This document shows, in pieces, positions 42,669-54,594 of a DNA stretch of 64,000 nt. Below the pieces are notes generated by a model. The model was not told where the DNA came from, did not search any database, and was given only the letters and a program-made list of their open reading frames with translations. The stretch lies in the NCBI GenBank assembly GCA_022661535.1, contig JAKULF010000009.1, forward strand, positions 1,674,001 through 1,738,000. The letters are read 5' to 3'. Position numbers and translations under genes: made by a program. Source of the DNA: Eutypa lata. Taxonomy: Eukaryota; Ascomycota; Sordariomycetes; Xylariales; Diatrypaceae. Every line of letters starts with the position of its first letter. Within the stretch, counting starts at the first letter, position 1.

Positions 42669-45278
42669 ATGAACGAGAAGATCGATCCTACCGCGTCGGT
42701 CTCTGCGATCGGAGGAGGACTGTCTGGTGATGACGGAGCCAATCACAAGAAATCCGAAAGCGACAATTCGCTGAAGGCCGTCGACGCCGAAGTGGAAAAT
42801 GGCCAGGTCGAGGATTCGTGAGTTTCGCCCTGTATGTTATATTGTATTCCATAAAATGAGATGCTGACTGCATTAATTGAAGCCCGTACGCGGAGGTTAG
42901 AGCGATCATCCCGCCGCACGACGACCCGGACATGCCAGTGAGCACGTTCAGGGCGTGGTTTCTGGGGATTGTTTCAACATTGATCTTCTCGGGAATCTTA
43001 CAGTTTTTCCAGCTGCACTCGCCGCCAAGTAGGTCGCTCCTCAACTATCTCCAATGCGAATCGGATGTTCTAACCACGTGGTTCAGTATTCCTAACTTCC
43101 AACCTGGTGATTATTGTAACTCTCCCTGTGGGGCACTTCATGGCCCGGGTTCTCCCAACGACACGGTACAACCTCTTCGGATGGCAGTTCACCCCCAACC
43201 CGGGCCCGTTCAACTACAAGGAGCATACCATCACGTCCATCATGACGACCCTGGTCTCCGCCTTCGACAACGGGTCCCTAGCATCCGACGTCTACGTCGC
43301 CTTCGACAAGTTCCTCGGGATCCCGATCTCGCCCGGCTTCCGGTTCATGTTCCTGCTCACGACGCAGGCGCTGAGCTTCGGGTTCGCCGGCATGTTCCAC
43401 CGGTTCCTGGTGCGGCCGGCGTTCTGCCTCTGGCCCGGCGCGCTGCCGACCTGCTCGATGATCTACGGCTTCCACGACAAGAGCTTCCAGAACAAGATCG
43501 CCAACGGCTGGAAGGTCCACCGCATGAAGTTCTTCTGGCTCGTCGTGCTGATCGCCTCGTGCTGGCAGGTCGTCCCTTCGTTCCTGTTCACGTCCCTCAC
43601 CACCTTCGCCTTCGTCACCTGGATCCGCCCCCAGGACGTCACCCTGAATCAGGTCTTCGGCGCTACGTCGGGCATGGACTTGCTCCCCCTCACGCTCGAC
43701 TGGAACCAAATCTCCGGGTACCTGGCCTCGCCGCTGGTGGTTCCGTCATGGGCCATCATCAACGTCCTCGTGGGCAGTGTCTTCTTCCTGTGGGTCGTCT
43801 CGCCGGCCCTGCATTGGAAGAATGTCTGGTACGGTCGGTACTTCCCATTCTCGTCCTCCGGTACATTTGACAATACCGGTGCCGCTTTCAACACTACGCG
43901 GGTGATGAACCCGGACTTCAGCATCGACAACGAGGCCTATGCCGCGTATTCCCCTGTCTTCCTGTCGACGACTTCGGTGCTGTCGTACGGGCTGGGCTTC
44001 GCTTCCATTACGTCCATCCTCGTCCACACGCTTTTGTACCATCGCACTATGCTATGGGACGCCTTCAAAGTCGCGTTCCGACACCAGGAGGAGAAGGACG
44101 AAGATGTCCACGGTATCATGATGCGTGCGTATAAGCCCGTGCCCGAATGGTGGTACGGCTGCATTTTCGCTGCGATTTTCGGCGTCAGTATCGCATTCCT
44201 CTACGTCTTCGACACCCAGCTGCCGTGGTGGGGTCTGATCATCTCGGTCTTGATCAACGTCGTCTTGCTAGTGCCCATCGGGCTGATGAAGGCCACGACG
44301 AACTTGACCATCAACACCGGAGTGCTGTCGGCTTTGATAGGAGGGTTCATCTGGCCCGGCAACATGATGAACAACGTCGTCTTCAAAGTATTCACGCTGG
44401 TGGCCACTTTCCAGGGCCTGGGCTACATCCAGTCCATGAAGACCGGACACTACATGAAAATCCCTCCCCGGATTACTTTCACCGCCCAGTGTCTGAGCAT
44501 CGTCATATCCTGGGTCGTGCAAACGGGCGTCAACATCTGGGCAATGGAAAATGTCGAAGGCATCTGTACCCCGGAAGCTGTGAACAATGTAAGTGCGCAT
44601 ATAATTATATGTGTATCGCAAATAAAGAGACCCCAGCTGCTAACCTTTCATCAGTTTACTTGCCCTTTGGCCAATGGGTACGCCGCGAACGCCGTTTTCT
44701 GGGGACTGATCGGTCCAAGCAAGCTATTCAGGTCGGGGTCCATGTATAACAGCATGCTCTACTTCTTTCTGATTGGCGCTGTGCTACCGGTTATCATCTT
44801 CCTGCTCTCGAAGAAGTTCCCCCAGAATAGAATACTAAAGAAGGTAAGCTATCACTCTAGGGAGATGCGAGGCAGTTTCCCTACCGACAGGCTGGTACCT
44901 AGGGGCTATTAGAGTACAAGTTAGCTAATTCTTCCAATCTTACAGATCCATACGCCCGTTATCTTCGCCTCTACGTCATCGATTCCGCCTGCTACGGCGG
45001 CCAACTGCATATCGTGGGGTCTCGTCGGCCTTGCCTTCAATATGGTGATCAAACGTCGATACCGCGCTTGGTGGAGCAAGTATAACTACCTGCTGTCAGC
45101 GGCCCTGGATTCCGCGCTCGCGATCACGACTTTCCTGGTGTTCTTCTGTCTTACGTATCCAGGCGTAGCACTCGACTGGTGGGGCAATAATATCGCAACC
45201 ATGACTGCCGATGGACAGGGGGCGGCCTTGGATAGCGTGGCTGAAGGCGAGACCTTTGGACCGGCTAGTTGGATCTAA
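42669..45278 (+). CDS. OPT family oligopeptide transporter
   Basis: Five exons, 42669-42817, 42883-43028, 43087-44588, 44655-44843 and 44946-45278, give 772 residues. After a hydrophilic N-terminus come SPYAEVRAIIPPHDDPDMPV, the entry to the first membrane helix, and the two OPT hallmarks FTPNPGPFNYKEHT and KIPPRITF. About 14-16 membrane segments are visible. The second join (PPIFLTSNLVIIVTLPVGHF) restores a membrane helix. OPT proteins import tetra- and pentapeptides or glutathione by proton symport at the plasma membrane. The last exon carries the family's C-terminal LDWWGNN. It lies beside a secreted carboxypeptidase and an aminotransferase, which fits peptide use. A TTG 16 codons upstream in frame is unlikely to be the start. 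Confidence 0.93.
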
Positions 45279-45390
45279 GTTCTATATTTATGACATCTAT
45301 GATGAGATATATATATCAATACATATAGTTTTTATTTTCTAGGCCATCCATCGTGTATGCGCTTCTCATATATACGCCTTATATGGAAAT

Positions 45391-45553
45391 AGTTGAGCTT
45401 TATAAAAAAGAACTTAGTTTTATGATATTCCAGGATCGAAATAACGCATCCTTCATGTTATTCATTGTGGAATAATGGTTAGTAGTAATTGAATAAGCGG
45501 CAATTATTCGAATTTTACATATTTTAATAAACCATTTAAATTAGCGATGACCT
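45391..45553. mobile_element. TIR element copy D (MITE-like)
   Basis: About 163 bp. The right end on the other strand reads AGGTCATCGCTAATTTAAA; the left end is a weaker AGTTGAGCTTTATAAAAA. The interior has GGAATAATGG and GCAATTATTCGAATTTTACA as in copies A and B. It lies between two convergent genes, 55 bp from the stop of the dehydrogenase. Confidence 0.55.
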
Positions 45554-45607
45554 TGGGGTTTACTAGGGTGGTTGTCATTGAAATCGTAATCACTATTTCT
45601 CTATGAG

Positions 45608-46808
45608 TTAGATCATTTTCCTTGGGTAGAAGAATCGATCTACCCCTTCAAAGGCGTCTCGAATATGCTTCTATATTTAGTTAGTCAATGTATACGGTTG
45701 TAGAAATTTGCTAGTAATATTATAAAAGGTGTTCCTTACTTCTCCAGAGTCGATCGATAAGCCACCAACATGAGGTAGGAGGGTAACGCAATCTAATTGC
45801 AGGAGTTTCGAGTGGATGTTCGGTCTGCGATACAATAAGAGTCAGTACTGAAAGGAGATTATGCTAAGTAGATTAGCAATGCACTTACTCGAACTCGTAC
45901 ACATCAAGCCCTACACCTCCTATGATCCCCTCCTCAATACCCCTGACAAGAGCTTCCTCATCGACGCACTTTCCCCTGGCGATATTCACAATCCACACAC
46001 CCCTGCGCATCTTCTGAATTCTCTCCCAATTGATAATGTGGTGCGTATCAGCCGTGTACGGACACGCAAGCAACACGCAGTCTACCGCGGAGATCATCTC
46101 ATCGACGCTCTTAAACACGGCGACACCGTCCCCACCGCCGTCCCCGCTGCCATCATCTCGTCGTTGCACGCAGCAAACGCGCATCCCAAGCCCACCACCA
46201 CCAAGCATCTCGCCACACCGCCGTCCGATCCGCCCATACCCGATAATCCCTACAGTCCTGCCCTGCGGATCAGCACTGACGCGGGATGCAGCGTGCATTG
46301 CAGCGACGAAGCGATCCGGATCGCCGGATCTAGCCGCGAGCTCGGCGCGCCCAAACTGCCGGAACGCCGCGATCGTCAGATACAAGCCCGCAGTGGCGGT
46401 GGCGTCTGTCCCACCAGCCGTGCCACGGATCTCGATCCCGCGGGCGTGGAGACCGGAGACATCTTCGGTGTCGAGGCCGTGGCCGAGGTTCACGAGGAGC
46501 TTTAAGTTCGGGGGTAGTAAGAGTCCTGGTAGTTGTGCGACTTTGGACGTCCAACCCAGGGGGAGGCCGGTGGTCGCGTGCGTGCCGAGGCGGAGAATCG
46601 CTGAGGCGCGGTGGAGTGGTGAGGAGGGTGATTGGAGGTCGAGGACGAATTCCTCTTCCGAGGCTATTGTGTGTCGGATGATGTTGAAGCGATGTTGGAG
46701 GTCGGTGATGAGTGGTGTGATGGTGGGAGGAAGGTCTCCGAAGTAGACTATAGTGGGCAGGGAAGTGGTACCCGTGCTTGCATCTATATCGGCGTTAAGA
46801 AGGCCCAT
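45608..46808 (-). CDS. D-isomer specific 2-hydroxyacid dehydrogenase
   Basis: Exons 46808-45889, 45824-45740 and 45670-45608 give 355 residues. The NAD-binding fold shows VGIIGYGRIGRRCGEML, and the catalytic triad is in place: Arg in VNIARGKCVDEEAL, Glu in LDVYEFEPNIH (across the first intron) and His in VTLLPHVGGLS. Enzymes of this family reduce 2-oxo acids to D-2-hydroxy acids or the reverse (glyoxylate/hydroxypyruvate reductase, D-lactate or D-hydroxyisocaproate dehydrogenase). A Gly/Asp-rich insertion (RRDDGSGDGGGDG) sits after the third strand. The start is placed at MGLLNADIDAS; the frame is open further upstream to 46964 but that part does not look coding. Beside a branched-chain aminotransferase it could act on branched 2-oxo acids. 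Confidence 0.85.
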
Positions 46809-47339
46809 CGGTAAAAAGAAAGGGGGGAAAGAAGAAATTACTGTTAGTAGACAAGTCCGTCTCGTAAGCTGTAGGCAGAGTATTGCTAGATTAGGTAACG
46901 TCCAATTCGAGATCAATAGACGAATAGGCCTCCCTCCCTTTCCTACTGGTTCAGGAGCATCCATATAAGTACGTAGGTAGTCGGTGCTTTAGTTGTGGCT
47001 AGTTAAGGCCTAGTCTAGAATATGATCTGTTCACGCATATGGGTCTACGAAGCGCAAATTCGTAGTAAATTACCAAATACGGTAATGTAATACAGGTGTC
47101 TTCGAAATTTCTGTCCTCGTTTCTCGGAGAGTAAATTCGTACTATAGTAGGTAGCCCTTTATTGACGGCAAAGGTTTTGCTGATAAACCTAACATTACGA
47201 TAGTTGGACAGTAGATCGAAGCCATGACGATCGAGAATAATTCGTAGCATAGATGAAGTTTAGTGCCAAACATGGAGACGAGTACGTATTTGACACTTTC
47301 TTTGATATTACTGCAATTGCTTGCATAGCTCTAACTATC
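46809..47339. other. Intergenic, nothing recognised
   Basis: 530 bp between two leftward genes; it holds the promoter of the dehydrogenase. Confidence 0.4.
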
Positions 47340-48890
47340 TCATGACTCCCCACCGCTCATCCAAGTTTGAATTAAGTGAAGCGTGACTTCAGGTTGATCG
47401 AGCGGGACCATGTGCCCAGCACGATCGAACGTAACGAAGGAGAACCTAGATTTCTTCGTGTTTCCAGGAGCAGCTAGAACAGCAACCTCCTTCGTAGCCC
47501 CAGCCTCGATAACTTCGCCGTCTTTAGAGGCGTACCACGGCTCCAAATCACGCGACACAAATTCAGCCTGGCCAGCCCAGGGGAGTCTCTCCGTCCAACG
47601 CAAGTTTCCAGCAGTATTACACGCCAGGTCCAAATTTCCGTTATACACGAGCACGTCGACCCCTTCCTCGAGAACGTACTGCACCTCTTTCGCCGTGGTG
47701 ATGTACATGTCGTTGCCCCGTAGGAACGAGTCGTGGATGTCGGTGGACATGAGGCTGAAGTTGGCGACGGCCTCGGGCACGCTCAGGGCCGACCACACGG
47801 ACGGCGTGTTCATGTAGCTCTGGATATCGAGCACCGCATTGTAGCAGAACTGGTCCACCTCGCAGGTCCGGGTGATGTCGAACGGGTCGCGGCCGCCGGC
47901 CCCGGACTCCTTGTCGTAGAGGTCGCGGATCTCGCTCATGCAGAACGAGTCCGCTGCCTGGCAGATGATGGCGTCCGGGTACTCGTAGCACGCCTGGTGC
48001 AGGTACGCGCAGCGGGGCAGGTTCTCCGCGATCTGCGTGCACCGCGTGCTGTTGAACACCGGCTCCGGGACGCCGGGCTTGGTGGTGCAGAGCGTGTCGT
48101 AGTAGCCGTACAAGGTGTCTAGAGGCGAGACGAAACCATCGCCCATCATGATGGATGCCAGGGGAATCTTGAAATCAGGACCTATGCGCAGGTTGTTGTA
48201 GCGGAGAATCTCGGCGGCAACAGTCGGAACGTAGTGGCCTCCATAACTCTCACCGGAGATGTGGAAGGGCACCGACTGCAAATGAGGGAAGACAGTGTAG
48301 AATATTCGAAGAAACACGTGCATATCCGACGCGGCTACGAACGAATCTCCCGGGCTCTCGTAGCCCTCATCGACATAGGAGAAGCCGGTCCCGGCAGGCT
48401 GATCAATGAATATCATCGACGCATTTCTTGTCCAGGAGAACTGGTTCCTGTAAGTTCCCGTTCCGTCCTCGTTGATCAGACATGGTCCCAGTTCGAGCAT
48501 CATGCCTATCAGACCGCTGCATCCCGGACCCCCGGTCATCCAAAGGTTCAAAGGGTCGTTCTGCGGATCGTCTAGACTTTCGACATACCCTATGCGACGG
48601 AAGTCAGCGCGGAGGTTATGGATGTACCAGAATCGGTCCGACTTACAGAAAAACAGGTGCTTCCCTCCAGTATCTAGCCAGCCGGTGTACTGCCTAGAGC
48701 CTGCATCGCAAACATCATCCGTTTGTTGTTTAATGCGAACTGCATGATCGGGATGGCCTGGAAGGCTGAAGCTCTGGTAATCAGACTGGCTGAGGACTTT
48801 CTGGCTTTGAAATGGTGTCGCGAACGCTAGAGGCAATAGTAGTGAAGTTGCCGAGAGGGCGCCCGCTAATGCCTTGGATAGGGGTGACAT
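47340..48890 (-). CDS. Secreted serine carboxypeptidase, family S10
   Basis: Two exons, 48890-48647 and 48589-47340, give 497 residues. The 57-bp intron (GTAAGT...GCATAG) is a multiple of three and has no stop, so the unspliced frame is also open; splicing restores KHLFFWYVESLDDPQNDP, the normal S10 sequence. A signal peptide covers about residues 1-25 (ALSATSLLLPLAFA). The catalytic triad is Ser196 in GESYGGHYVP, Asp402 in YNGNLDLACN and His474 in RAGHMVPLDQP. MTGGPGCSG is the oxyanion region, with the usual NGGPGCSS changed at three positions. Several N-glycosylation sites and paired cysteines suit an extracellular or vacuolar enzyme removing C-terminal residues from peptides. It is divergent from the ABCC exporter gene. 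Confidence 0.9.
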   Translation of the reverse strand: MSPLSKALAGALSATSLLLPLAFATPFQSQKVLSQSDYQSFSLPGHPDHAVRIKQQTDDVCDAGSRQYTGWLDTGGKHLFFCKSDRFWYIHNLRADFRRIGYVESLDDPQNDPLNLWMTGGPGCSGLIGMMLELGPCLINEDGTGTYRNQFSWTRNASMIFIDQPAGTGFSYVDEGYESPGDSFVAASDMHVFLRIFYTVFPHLQSVPFHISGESYGGHYVPTVAAEILRYNNLRIGPDFKIPLASIMMGDGFVSPLDTLYGYYDTLCTTKPGVPEPVFNSTRCTQIAENLPRCAYLHQACYEYPDAIICQAADSFCMSEIRDLYDKESGAGGRDPFDITRTCEVDQFCYNAVLDIQSYMNTPSVWSALSVPEAVANFSLMSTDIHDSFLRGNDMYITTAKEVQYVLEEGVDVLVYNGNLDLACNTAGNLRWTERLPWAGQAEFVSRDLEPWYASKDGEVIEAGATKEVAVLAAPGNTKKSRFSFVTFDRAGHMVPLDQPEVTLHLIQTWMSGGES

Positions 48891-49438
48891 TGCGTAAGGC
48901 CGGTATGGTGGGACACGAACTGAGCGAAGAAGCTTACGACGTCCGAGGCGAGGTAAAAGTAGGGGTAACTATGCCTGCTCTTCTATGAACTTGTGTGCCT
49001 GCAGCTCGGGTATTTGCCCCAGTCAGCCCAGTTTGAGGCTGAGAAACCTGAAATAATACCGAATGAGGATCTATCGGAGGCACTTGTGGTTGTGGAGTTT
49101 CGCGTGCCAAGCAGGGACTCGAACCGACGGCGGTGGATCCTGATTTCGCTTCCTAAAATGGCAATTCTATACGATCTTGGCTGTGGTGGGGCATCGCGAC
49201 AAGGCAGAGTTACTGTACGGGGAAACCCAGTCGCCTGGATTGGATTCTAATTAATTAGGCGGCCAATTGTCCGGAGCCAATGGCCGGGCGTATTTCGTAG
49301 TTCAGACATCTTTCAAGATGAGCTCGGTTCTCGTTCACCAGAATATGATGGCTCGATAGCCCGCCGGGTCTGTCTCAGCCCATTTTATTGAGACGTCCAG
49401 TTAGTAAGACAAGCAGATCGATTTCCACGGGCCTCGAA
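48891..49438. promoter_or_regulatory. Divergent promoter of carboxypeptidase and ABC exporter
   Basis: 548 bp. CCG at 49124 and CGG at 49128 and 49131 form a tight triplet group in a CCGACGGCGG stretch. No gene. Confidence 0.3.
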
Positions 49439-52400
49439 ATGGCTTTTACGGCATACCCCCTTCGTGATCTTTTCATTAGGGAGAGTTCTAACGCAGTCTT
49501 GAAAAGGTCTATGTTGGGGGCGGTCGAAGCACCCGAGAATGGCTCGCAGACGCCCCTATTAATGCAGACGCCTGCTCCGACGAATGGAACAGGATTTGCA
49601 TTGCTAATCGCTAGCATTCTAGCGATACTGGCATTTGTAATTGGCGCGTTTGTGCGACGGCTTCGAAACGAAAATTGTCTTTATTCCTGGTCGCACGTTG
49701 TGAGCAATTCCCTGGCTCTGTTAGCTGCCCTGGCCTGCCTTGGATTCAATATAGTGCTATTCACCTTCGCACCGGAATACGAATTAATCATTGTGATATT
49801 GGATTGGGTATGTTGTGCTTAGATTTGTATGTGATCAGGAGGTATGCTTACGGGGTGGACAGGGTTTGGTTGTCTTGATTCGACTCCTATATTTCGTATC
49901 GAATTCCCGGCGTAAACAGCTTCACTTAGCAGCGAATCTGCTCTCGATCGGAGTTTTGGCCTTCTCCACAGGTCCCAAGTACATATCCCCTCTCGTCAAC
50001 AACAATGGAAAGGTTACGTTGGCGTCGTTTTCTTGGCTCGAGCTCGCTATTCTGGTTTCCACGCTCACAGCAGCAATCGTTGTCCCTGTCAATATACCAT
50101 TTCACGGAAGCATTCGCGAAGATGGCTCGCCGCCCCATCCATCACAAGTCTGTTCTCCCATTACCCGGTGGTGGAGCTACGGCTGGGTCAGTCCATTTAT
50201 CATGCTAGGCTACCGGCGGGGCGGAGATCTGAAAGTCGATGATTTGCTGCCTTTAAGCTCTGGCGCCGAACCAGGCCACTGGTTCGAAGCTTTCCGGAAA
50301 ACTCGGCTATCAACGACATCGAGTGGTCGGGCGCTATGGAAGATTTTTAGTCCACGCTTGGCCATTATGGCGTTCATGATGATTCTATGCGGCCTCACTG
50401 AGTTTCTTGGTGCCATAGGTCTGCGCAGCCTGCTACTGAATCTCGAGGGCTCTCATAACCAGGCTCTGTTCCGACCCTGGTTTTCAGCTTTATTGTTTGG
50501 CGTCTCGCCATTCGTACGCGGACTGTGCATGCAGACGTTTGAGTATTTCTCTACCCAGAACATATGCTATCTAAAGGGGATGGTGATTTATACGATTTAC
50601 CAAAAGCTCTTGCGGCAACGGCCTGGCTATCATCCAGATGCCGGGCAAGTCACTAATCATGTCGCAGCAGACATCGATAAAATTGCCCTAATCCGATATT
50701 CAATCATGGGTGTGTTCATGGTTCCCGTCGAGGTTGCCGTTGCCAGCGTCCTATTATACCAGACGATTGGGTGGTCATACATCCCAGGGCTCCTGGTGAT
50801 TTTGGTCACCCGTATTCCTATCTCATGGTACGTTAATCGCTACCAAGGGCTTGCCCAATCACGCGTTATGGCTGCCGTCGACAGTCGTGTGTGTAGGGTT
50901 AGTGAAGTCGTAAATGGTCTTCAGACGATCAAGATGCTGGGACAATCCTTGGCTTTCAGTCAATGGGTCGGCGAGAAACGGAAAGGAGAGCTCAGTGCTT
51001 TATGGAAGAAACTTCTCGTGGTAACTGCCTCTGAGACCATATCTTCCGCCTCCGTCCTAGTTCCTCTAGTCATGTCACTGAGTATTTACACCCTTGGAGC
51101 TGGTATGTCGTTGACTCCGGCCGTTGTATTCACAGTGGTGTCGGTCTTTGGCACGCTAAAGGCGATGCTATCTCTTGCAGTAGTTGGTGTCAGCACATAT
51201 GCCCAAGCAACCGTATCTCTAAAAAGGGTTGTCAAATTCTTGGATGATGATCCGGATTTTCTAATCGAGAGCGGGGTGATCGAATGCTTCTCTGATTCCA
51301 ACTCCACACCGTCAAATGGCCTATTCGGTGCGGAGAGTGTGACGGTCATATTGCCGAGTAAGGATGGCGATATGAAGCCTGTGTTGAAGGATGTCAATCT
51401 AAGCTTGGTTCAGGGACGACTCAATCTGATTATAGGGAAAACGGGGTGAGTAATAATATATCCTTAACTGCTTATTCAATTTTCCTTGACTGTTTATTCA
51501 CTTTTTGACCATCGAGTTAGATCAGGGAAGTCCGTATTACTCAAAGCATTACTATCTGAATTACCACTCTTCAGTGGCAAAATTCAGCTACGATTAGAAC
51601 CTTCCGAATCGATTTCATACGCTGGACAGTCACCGTGGCTTCTACGGGGCACTATTCGAGACAACATCCTTTTCAATTCTCCATTTTCGACCAAGAGATA
51701 CAATGAAGTCCTCAGGGCTGTCAGCCTCGAAGCCGATCTTCAGAACATTCCCGGTGGTGATCTTGCAGACGTCGGCGAAGGCGGAAACTCGCTCTCCGGC
51801 GGCCAGAAATCTCGCGTGGCTCTCGCGAGGGCCTTATACGCAGACACTAGGACGGTCTTGCTAGACGATGTCCTGTCAGCATTGGATGCTAAGACAACAA
51901 GCTGGATCATAGAGAACTGTCTTCTTGGTCCTATCATGAAAGATCGAACATTAATACTAGTATCAGAAAATCCTCTTTGTCGGAGCGCAGCAGATTTAGT
52001 CATCGAAGTGCACGACGGCACGGTAAACACCTTTCCCTCGAGGCGGCAAGAAGATGTTGTCGACGCCCCCAAATCCCAGGGTGTTGAAATCCTACAGCAC
52101 GAGATAGTGCCGGAGACGCAATCATCTCAAACCACGATACAAATCCAAGTCTCAACACCCAAGCCAAAGCCTTCAACACCAGAGACAGCTGTAACAGCTC
52201 CAAATGGCCCATTTATCATGTTGAAATACATGAAACTATTTGGGACACCTTCATTTTTAACTACATTATGCTTGGTCATCCTCACGGCTCAAGCTTCTGA
52301 TCTCGCCTCGTCGTTCTGGCTAACGTTTTGGTCAAGCGAATCTGGAGGTGCCACTGCCGACTTGGGGAAATCCCGAACGGCTTTTTACGTTATAATATAC

Positions 52401-54012
52401 ACCTGTCTTTGTATCGCGCAGTTGGTATTCGTCATGGTTTCCTCGCTCATCTTCTTCCGTGGTGGCCTTAAGGCGAGCAAGACACTACATTCCAAACTCC
52501 TGGGGTCTGTTTTGGGTGCTACGTTTGGTTGGATTACCGATACACCGGCAGGACAAATTGTCAATCGGTTCTCTTCGGATATGTTCTCACTAGATAACAC
52601 CGTCATCGAGCTGCTGAAGCAAGTTGTCGAAAACTACCTTTCGATAGGCTTTCGTTTGGCAGCAGTGGCGTCCATGCTACCCACGTTCCTCTTACCAGCA
52701 GTCGCCTTCCTCGCGATGGGTTTATATACCGGAAGACTGTATATCTACGGCTCCACAGCATCGAAAAAGCTTTATGCAGCATGTCTTTCTCCGCTACTTA
52801 CTGGAATATCTGATGTGATATCCGGTATCGAAGTTATTCGAGCTCATCATGCCGAGTTCGCACTCCGGGGCCGATTTCTGGAGGCATTGAGACAATACCT
52901 CCGGGGATGGGAGACTGTAAGTGCCAGTCAACGATGGCTCGCTGTTCGAATGGACATATTTGCTGGTCTAATATCTCTTTCTACCGCGACACTTGCGCTA
53001 CTGTCAAGTACTGCTAGCCCTGCTACAGTAGGCTTCAGCATGACCAGCTCGACAACACTTTGCACCGCCTTGCTATGTACGTTTACCAGCTCCCATTGGG
53101 TAGACCCTAACCCTTAACAGGCTAACTTAATTCGCAGATGTTGTCTACCTTTCTAGCCTGCTAGAAGTAGAAATGACCAGCTTCCAGAGGGTCAAGGAAT
53201 ATATCCAATCTGTTCCCCAAGAATCAAGTGCCGTAGCGGAATCGTCAGAATCTCCCATTCCCAAGGCATGGCCTTCGGAAGGTCGGTTACAGGTGCAAAA
53301 ATTAACAGCCGGCTACTCGCTGGATAACGAGCCAGTGCTAAAAGACATTGGTCTCGAAGTCTACCCTGGAAAGCGCGTCGCAATCGTAGGTCGCTCCGGG
53401 AGTGGAAAGAGCTCACTGATCGCAAGCACCCTGCGACTCATACCCAAATTCCATGGCAAGGTTGTAGTCGATGGTGTCAATTTGGAGACTGTTGAAGCAG
53501 AGCGGTTGCGTCAAGCCGTCAGTTTCATCCCACAGAATCCAACCCTATTCGATGGATCATTACGCTTTAATCTAGACTTCAGGGGTATAGTGCCAGACGA
53601 CGACTTGCGCCGCATCCTCCAGGAAGTAGTGAATAACGATGAAAACACGGCTTCAGATTGGTCACTTGACCGCCATATCGAAGCAGGCGGTAGAAATCTT
53701 TCCCAAGGAGAGCGGCAGCTCGTAGCTCTGGCGCGTGCTCTCGTGTCAGATGCGCGGATAATCATTATCGACGAGGCGACAGCCAGTCTCGATGAAGCCA
53801 GCGAGCAACGGATACAAAACCTGCTGAGGGATAAGTTCTCCAACAAAAGCCTAATCGCAATCGCTCATCGGTTGAACACCGTCGTAGATTTTGACGAGGT
53901 CCTGGTCATGGAAGGTGGTCGCGTCGTTGAACGTGGCAATCCGCGACTGCTCGTCGAGTCTAAGGAGGGAGTCTTCTGGACGTTGTGGCAGGCGATGTAC
54001 AAGAATGAGTAA
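49439..54012 (+). CDS. ABC exporter, subfamily C (MRP-like full transporter)
   Basis: Four exons, 49439-49807, 49863-51445, 51521-53076 and 53138-54012, give 1460 residues. The order is TMD0, TMD1, NBD1, TMD2, NBD2, as in ABCC proteins. NBD1 has GKTGSGKSVLLKALL (Walker A, across an intron), QSPWLLRGTIRDNILF, LSGGQKSRVALARAL and the degenerate Walker B TVLLDDVLS. NBD2 has VGRSGSGKSSLI, LSQGERQLVALARAL and IIIIDEATASLDEAS. NBD1's Asp-Asp in place of Asp-Glu is normal for this subfamily, where only NBD2 is fully hydrolytic. Fungal members export drugs, toxins, conjugates and peptides at plasma or vacuole membranes. It is followed head to tail by a Zn2Cys6 regulator 582 bp downstream and is divergent from the carboxypeptidase. 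An upstream TTG extension to 49388 is unlikely. Confidence 0.93.
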
Positions 54013-54594
54013 GCTACAAAGTAGTTGTGACTTGGATATAATAATATAATTCTCTTCGGCGTTCATTGTGTGCATTCCTCATATAAAATCTTGTGCTATA
54101 AGGTATAGTTAAATTTGAACCATGAAGGTATCGCGAGTTTATGTCTTGACCGGATGTAGTTACCTACGAATCACGCGACCTGAGGTCACATAAGTATGAT
54201 TAGTGGGTATAACTACTTACGATCCTGGTCAAAGATAACGCCCCCCAATGGAACTCTGCGGTATTGATAAGCTTCACGATAGCGGCGATAATAACGATCT
54301 ACGGACCAATTGCCTATACCGGGAACGGAATCAGTTGGCACCACCCCCAACTAGCCGGGGGCTGCGACACTGTCGTGACAGGCCAAAGATAAGGGTCTTA
54401 TGATGTGCTTAAGCAATTTATAGTGGTCGCGATTTATCTGGGGCTGCTCCCTTTTCTATCTTTCTATTACTAGTTATAGATAGATTATTCTAACCAAGTA
54501 ATTAAGCTAAGGGAAGAATTGACGAGGCAAGTATTGACCAGCCTCTCCTGATTTCCTGGGAAAGACGACCGGTCGACAAAGGCTCCTCTTTAGC
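54013..54594. other. Regulator upstream region
   Basis: 582 bp between the ABC exporter and the regulator; promoter of the latter. Nothing else recognised. Confidence 0.4.

Noticed and set aside
43278..43870. Long frames overlapping the OPT gene
   Set aside because: Shadow frames; the OPT frame carries family motifs throughout.
46809..46964. Upstream extension of the hydroxyacid dehydrogenase to an earlier ATG
   Set aside because: The extension does not resemble the family N-terminus; MGLLNADIDAS is the better start.
49111..49210. tRNA-like sequence on the - strand (GGTTCGAGTCCCTGC with possible GCCAAG/CTTGGC acceptor pairing)
   Set aside because: The T stem does not pair and no proper D arm or anticodon arm can be folded.
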